Source: Cerioporus squamosus (taxonomy: Eukaryota > Basidiomycota > Agaricomycetes > Polyporales > Polyporaceae). From it: a stretch of DNA of 17,702 nt. Below, piece by piece: positions 16,853 through 17,702 of the stretch; the first letter of the stretch is position 1, and each line of letters starts with the position of its first letter. The notes under the pieces were generated by a model, which did not search any database, was not told the origin of the DNA, and saw only the letters and a list, made by a program, of their open reading frames with translations. The position numbers were made by a program, and so were the translations under genes. Where the stretch lies: NCBI GenBank assembly GCA_022592435.1, contig JABYQS010000587.1:1-17702 (forward strand). The letters run 5' to 3'.

Positions 16853-17673
16853 ATGGACTCGCTCACCTGGGCATCTGCCTCGACAACCTCCGCGTCCCTG
16901 TCTCCACGCCCTGTGGTACGTGTCCATCCCACCATCCGCCCATCGCCGAGTTCTCACGCGAACCTCGCCCAGGACACCTTTGCTGCGAGGCATGCCTCAC
17001 GTCCTACATCGAGGCCAGTGCAGATGCCTCACCGCGTCCTGCCCCACCTGCAGGGCCGCGTTCCCCATCAGTGAGTAGTCCCGTTGCGCATCCCAGAACC
17101 GCGAATCCGAACATGAACCTGTCTCCGTCGCGTTGCTGCAGCGATCCCCGACCTCCGCGTCGTGCCGAAGAAGTACCACAGCTTCATCATACCCAGCATC
17201 CGCCGCGTCTTCCTCCCCACCGACGACGATGCCCCGAGCAAGCTGGCCCTCCCAGTCGCGACGCGACCTCGTCGCGCAGATCGCCGCCCTCAACGAGAAA
17301 GTCGCCAATCTCGTGAGCGACAAGTCTTTGCTCATGGACCGCTGCGAAGCTACCATCCGCGCGAGCCACGTGCATGCGCAGCACGAGCGCGACGAGCGCC
17401 TCGCGAAGGAGCAGCTTGCCCGGGACTTGCAGCTCGCGAAGGAGCGGCATGAGCGCGAGATGCGCGAGCTCCGCAAGAAACGAGTGCGTCAAGGGCAAGT
17501 ACAGGCACTCAAGGCGTCGTGCGTTCCATATATGTGCATGCGTGCATATACTGATTTTTCCCCTGCAGGCGGGAGAACACTGCTCCGCAGGCCTCAAGCC
17601 CCTCATGAGCTCTCATGAAGCGCAAAGTACCAGCAGCCCTGGCTCGAACCTGCCGACGACGGGAGGACCGTGA
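16853..17673 (+). pseudogene. RING-finger/coiled-coil copy with three apparent frameshifts (RING-B)
   Basis: A third member of the RING/coiled-coil family, probably non-functional as read. The ATG at 16853 opens in a different frame from the RING; near 16865-16872 a missing base replaces what would be the first Cys-x2-Cys. The RING then reads GICLDNLRVPVSTPCG, intron 16916-16972 (same codon position as in RING-A), then HLCCEAC. A second shift near 17010-17030 is needed to reach CPTCRAAF. Intron 17071-17141 follows, then IPDLRVVPKKYHSFIIPSIR. A third shift near 17230-17260 leads into a Glu/Arg/Ala coiled coil (VAQIAALNEKVANL to RELRKK). A final exon after intron 17484-17568 ends at 17673. Its tail does not match the GSRRR tail of RING-A, so this may be a different subfamily or the 3' end may lie beyond the window. 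Confidence 0.6.
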
Positions 17674-17702
17674 CGATGCGCACGCCCATCGCGACCGCTC
17701 CC

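Noticed and set aside
16312..16935. 207-codon minus-strand frame upstream of RING-B
   Set aside because: Low-complexity arginine-rich translation of GC-rich sequence, with no domain, that also overlaps the RING-B first exon.
1..17702. Transposon, CRISPR array or prokaryotic operon
   Set aside because: No transposase, integrase or reverse-transcriptase motifs, long terminal repeats or regularly spaced repeats were seen, and the genes have spliceosomal introns.
1..17702. Repeat-induced point mutation as the cause of the pseudogenes
   Set aside because: Most lesions are one-base shifts rather than dense C-to-T changes. Only the TGG-to-TAG stop at 2519-2517 would fit a G-to-A transition.

Overview
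The window looks like nuclear DNA of a filamentous basidiomycete, probably an Agaricomycete. The genes are GC-rich and broken by many short introns (about 50-90 nt) with GTRNGT-type donors and CTRAY-type branch points. There is a tRNA-Arg gene with a canonical 37/38 intron, and most of the window is filled by BTB and RING/coiled-coil paralogues of the kind that are expanded in mushroom genomes. Exon structures were read by eye from splice signals, reading phase and comparison between paralogues in the window. No expression or database evidence was available.

Layout, left to right: BTB-1 (334-1440, +); tRNA-Arg(ACG) (1973-2064, +); a broken RING/coiled-coil relic whose middle block is inverted (about 2090-2720 on -, 2738-3066 on +); a nearly complete RING/coiled-coil locus with two apparent frameshifts (3940-5417, +); a coiled-coil gene resembling fungal SHE3 (6160-8227, +, six exons); an intact nitronate monooxygenase gene (9017-10393, +, six exons); BTB-2 (10536-11780, -) divergent from BTB-3 (12264-13343, +); BTB-4 (13683-14781, +); BTB-5, a frameshifted pseudogene (14963-16074, -); and a third RING/coiled-coil copy with three apparent frameshifts (16853-17673, +).

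The five BTB loci share one architecture: a Pro-Phe-Asn/Asp-Lys/Arg lead-in, a BTB/POZ core, an 'LLRxCYPxP...KY' helix region, a C-terminal Cys-x2-Cys, a phase-0 intron a few codons before the stop, and an intron at or near the start codon. In BTB-1, BTB-2 and BTB-5 that intron appears to split the start codon itself as A|TG. All five have a TGCTGCGGTA-like element upstream, present as an inverted pair at three of the four promoter regions. This suggests common regulation.

Two conserved single-copy-type genes (SHE3-like, nitronate monooxygenase) are intact in the middle. Around them two families with potential roles in ubiquitin ligation (BTB adaptors, RING proteins) have multiplied and decayed. 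Whether they act together is inference; the sequence shows only that they co-cluster.
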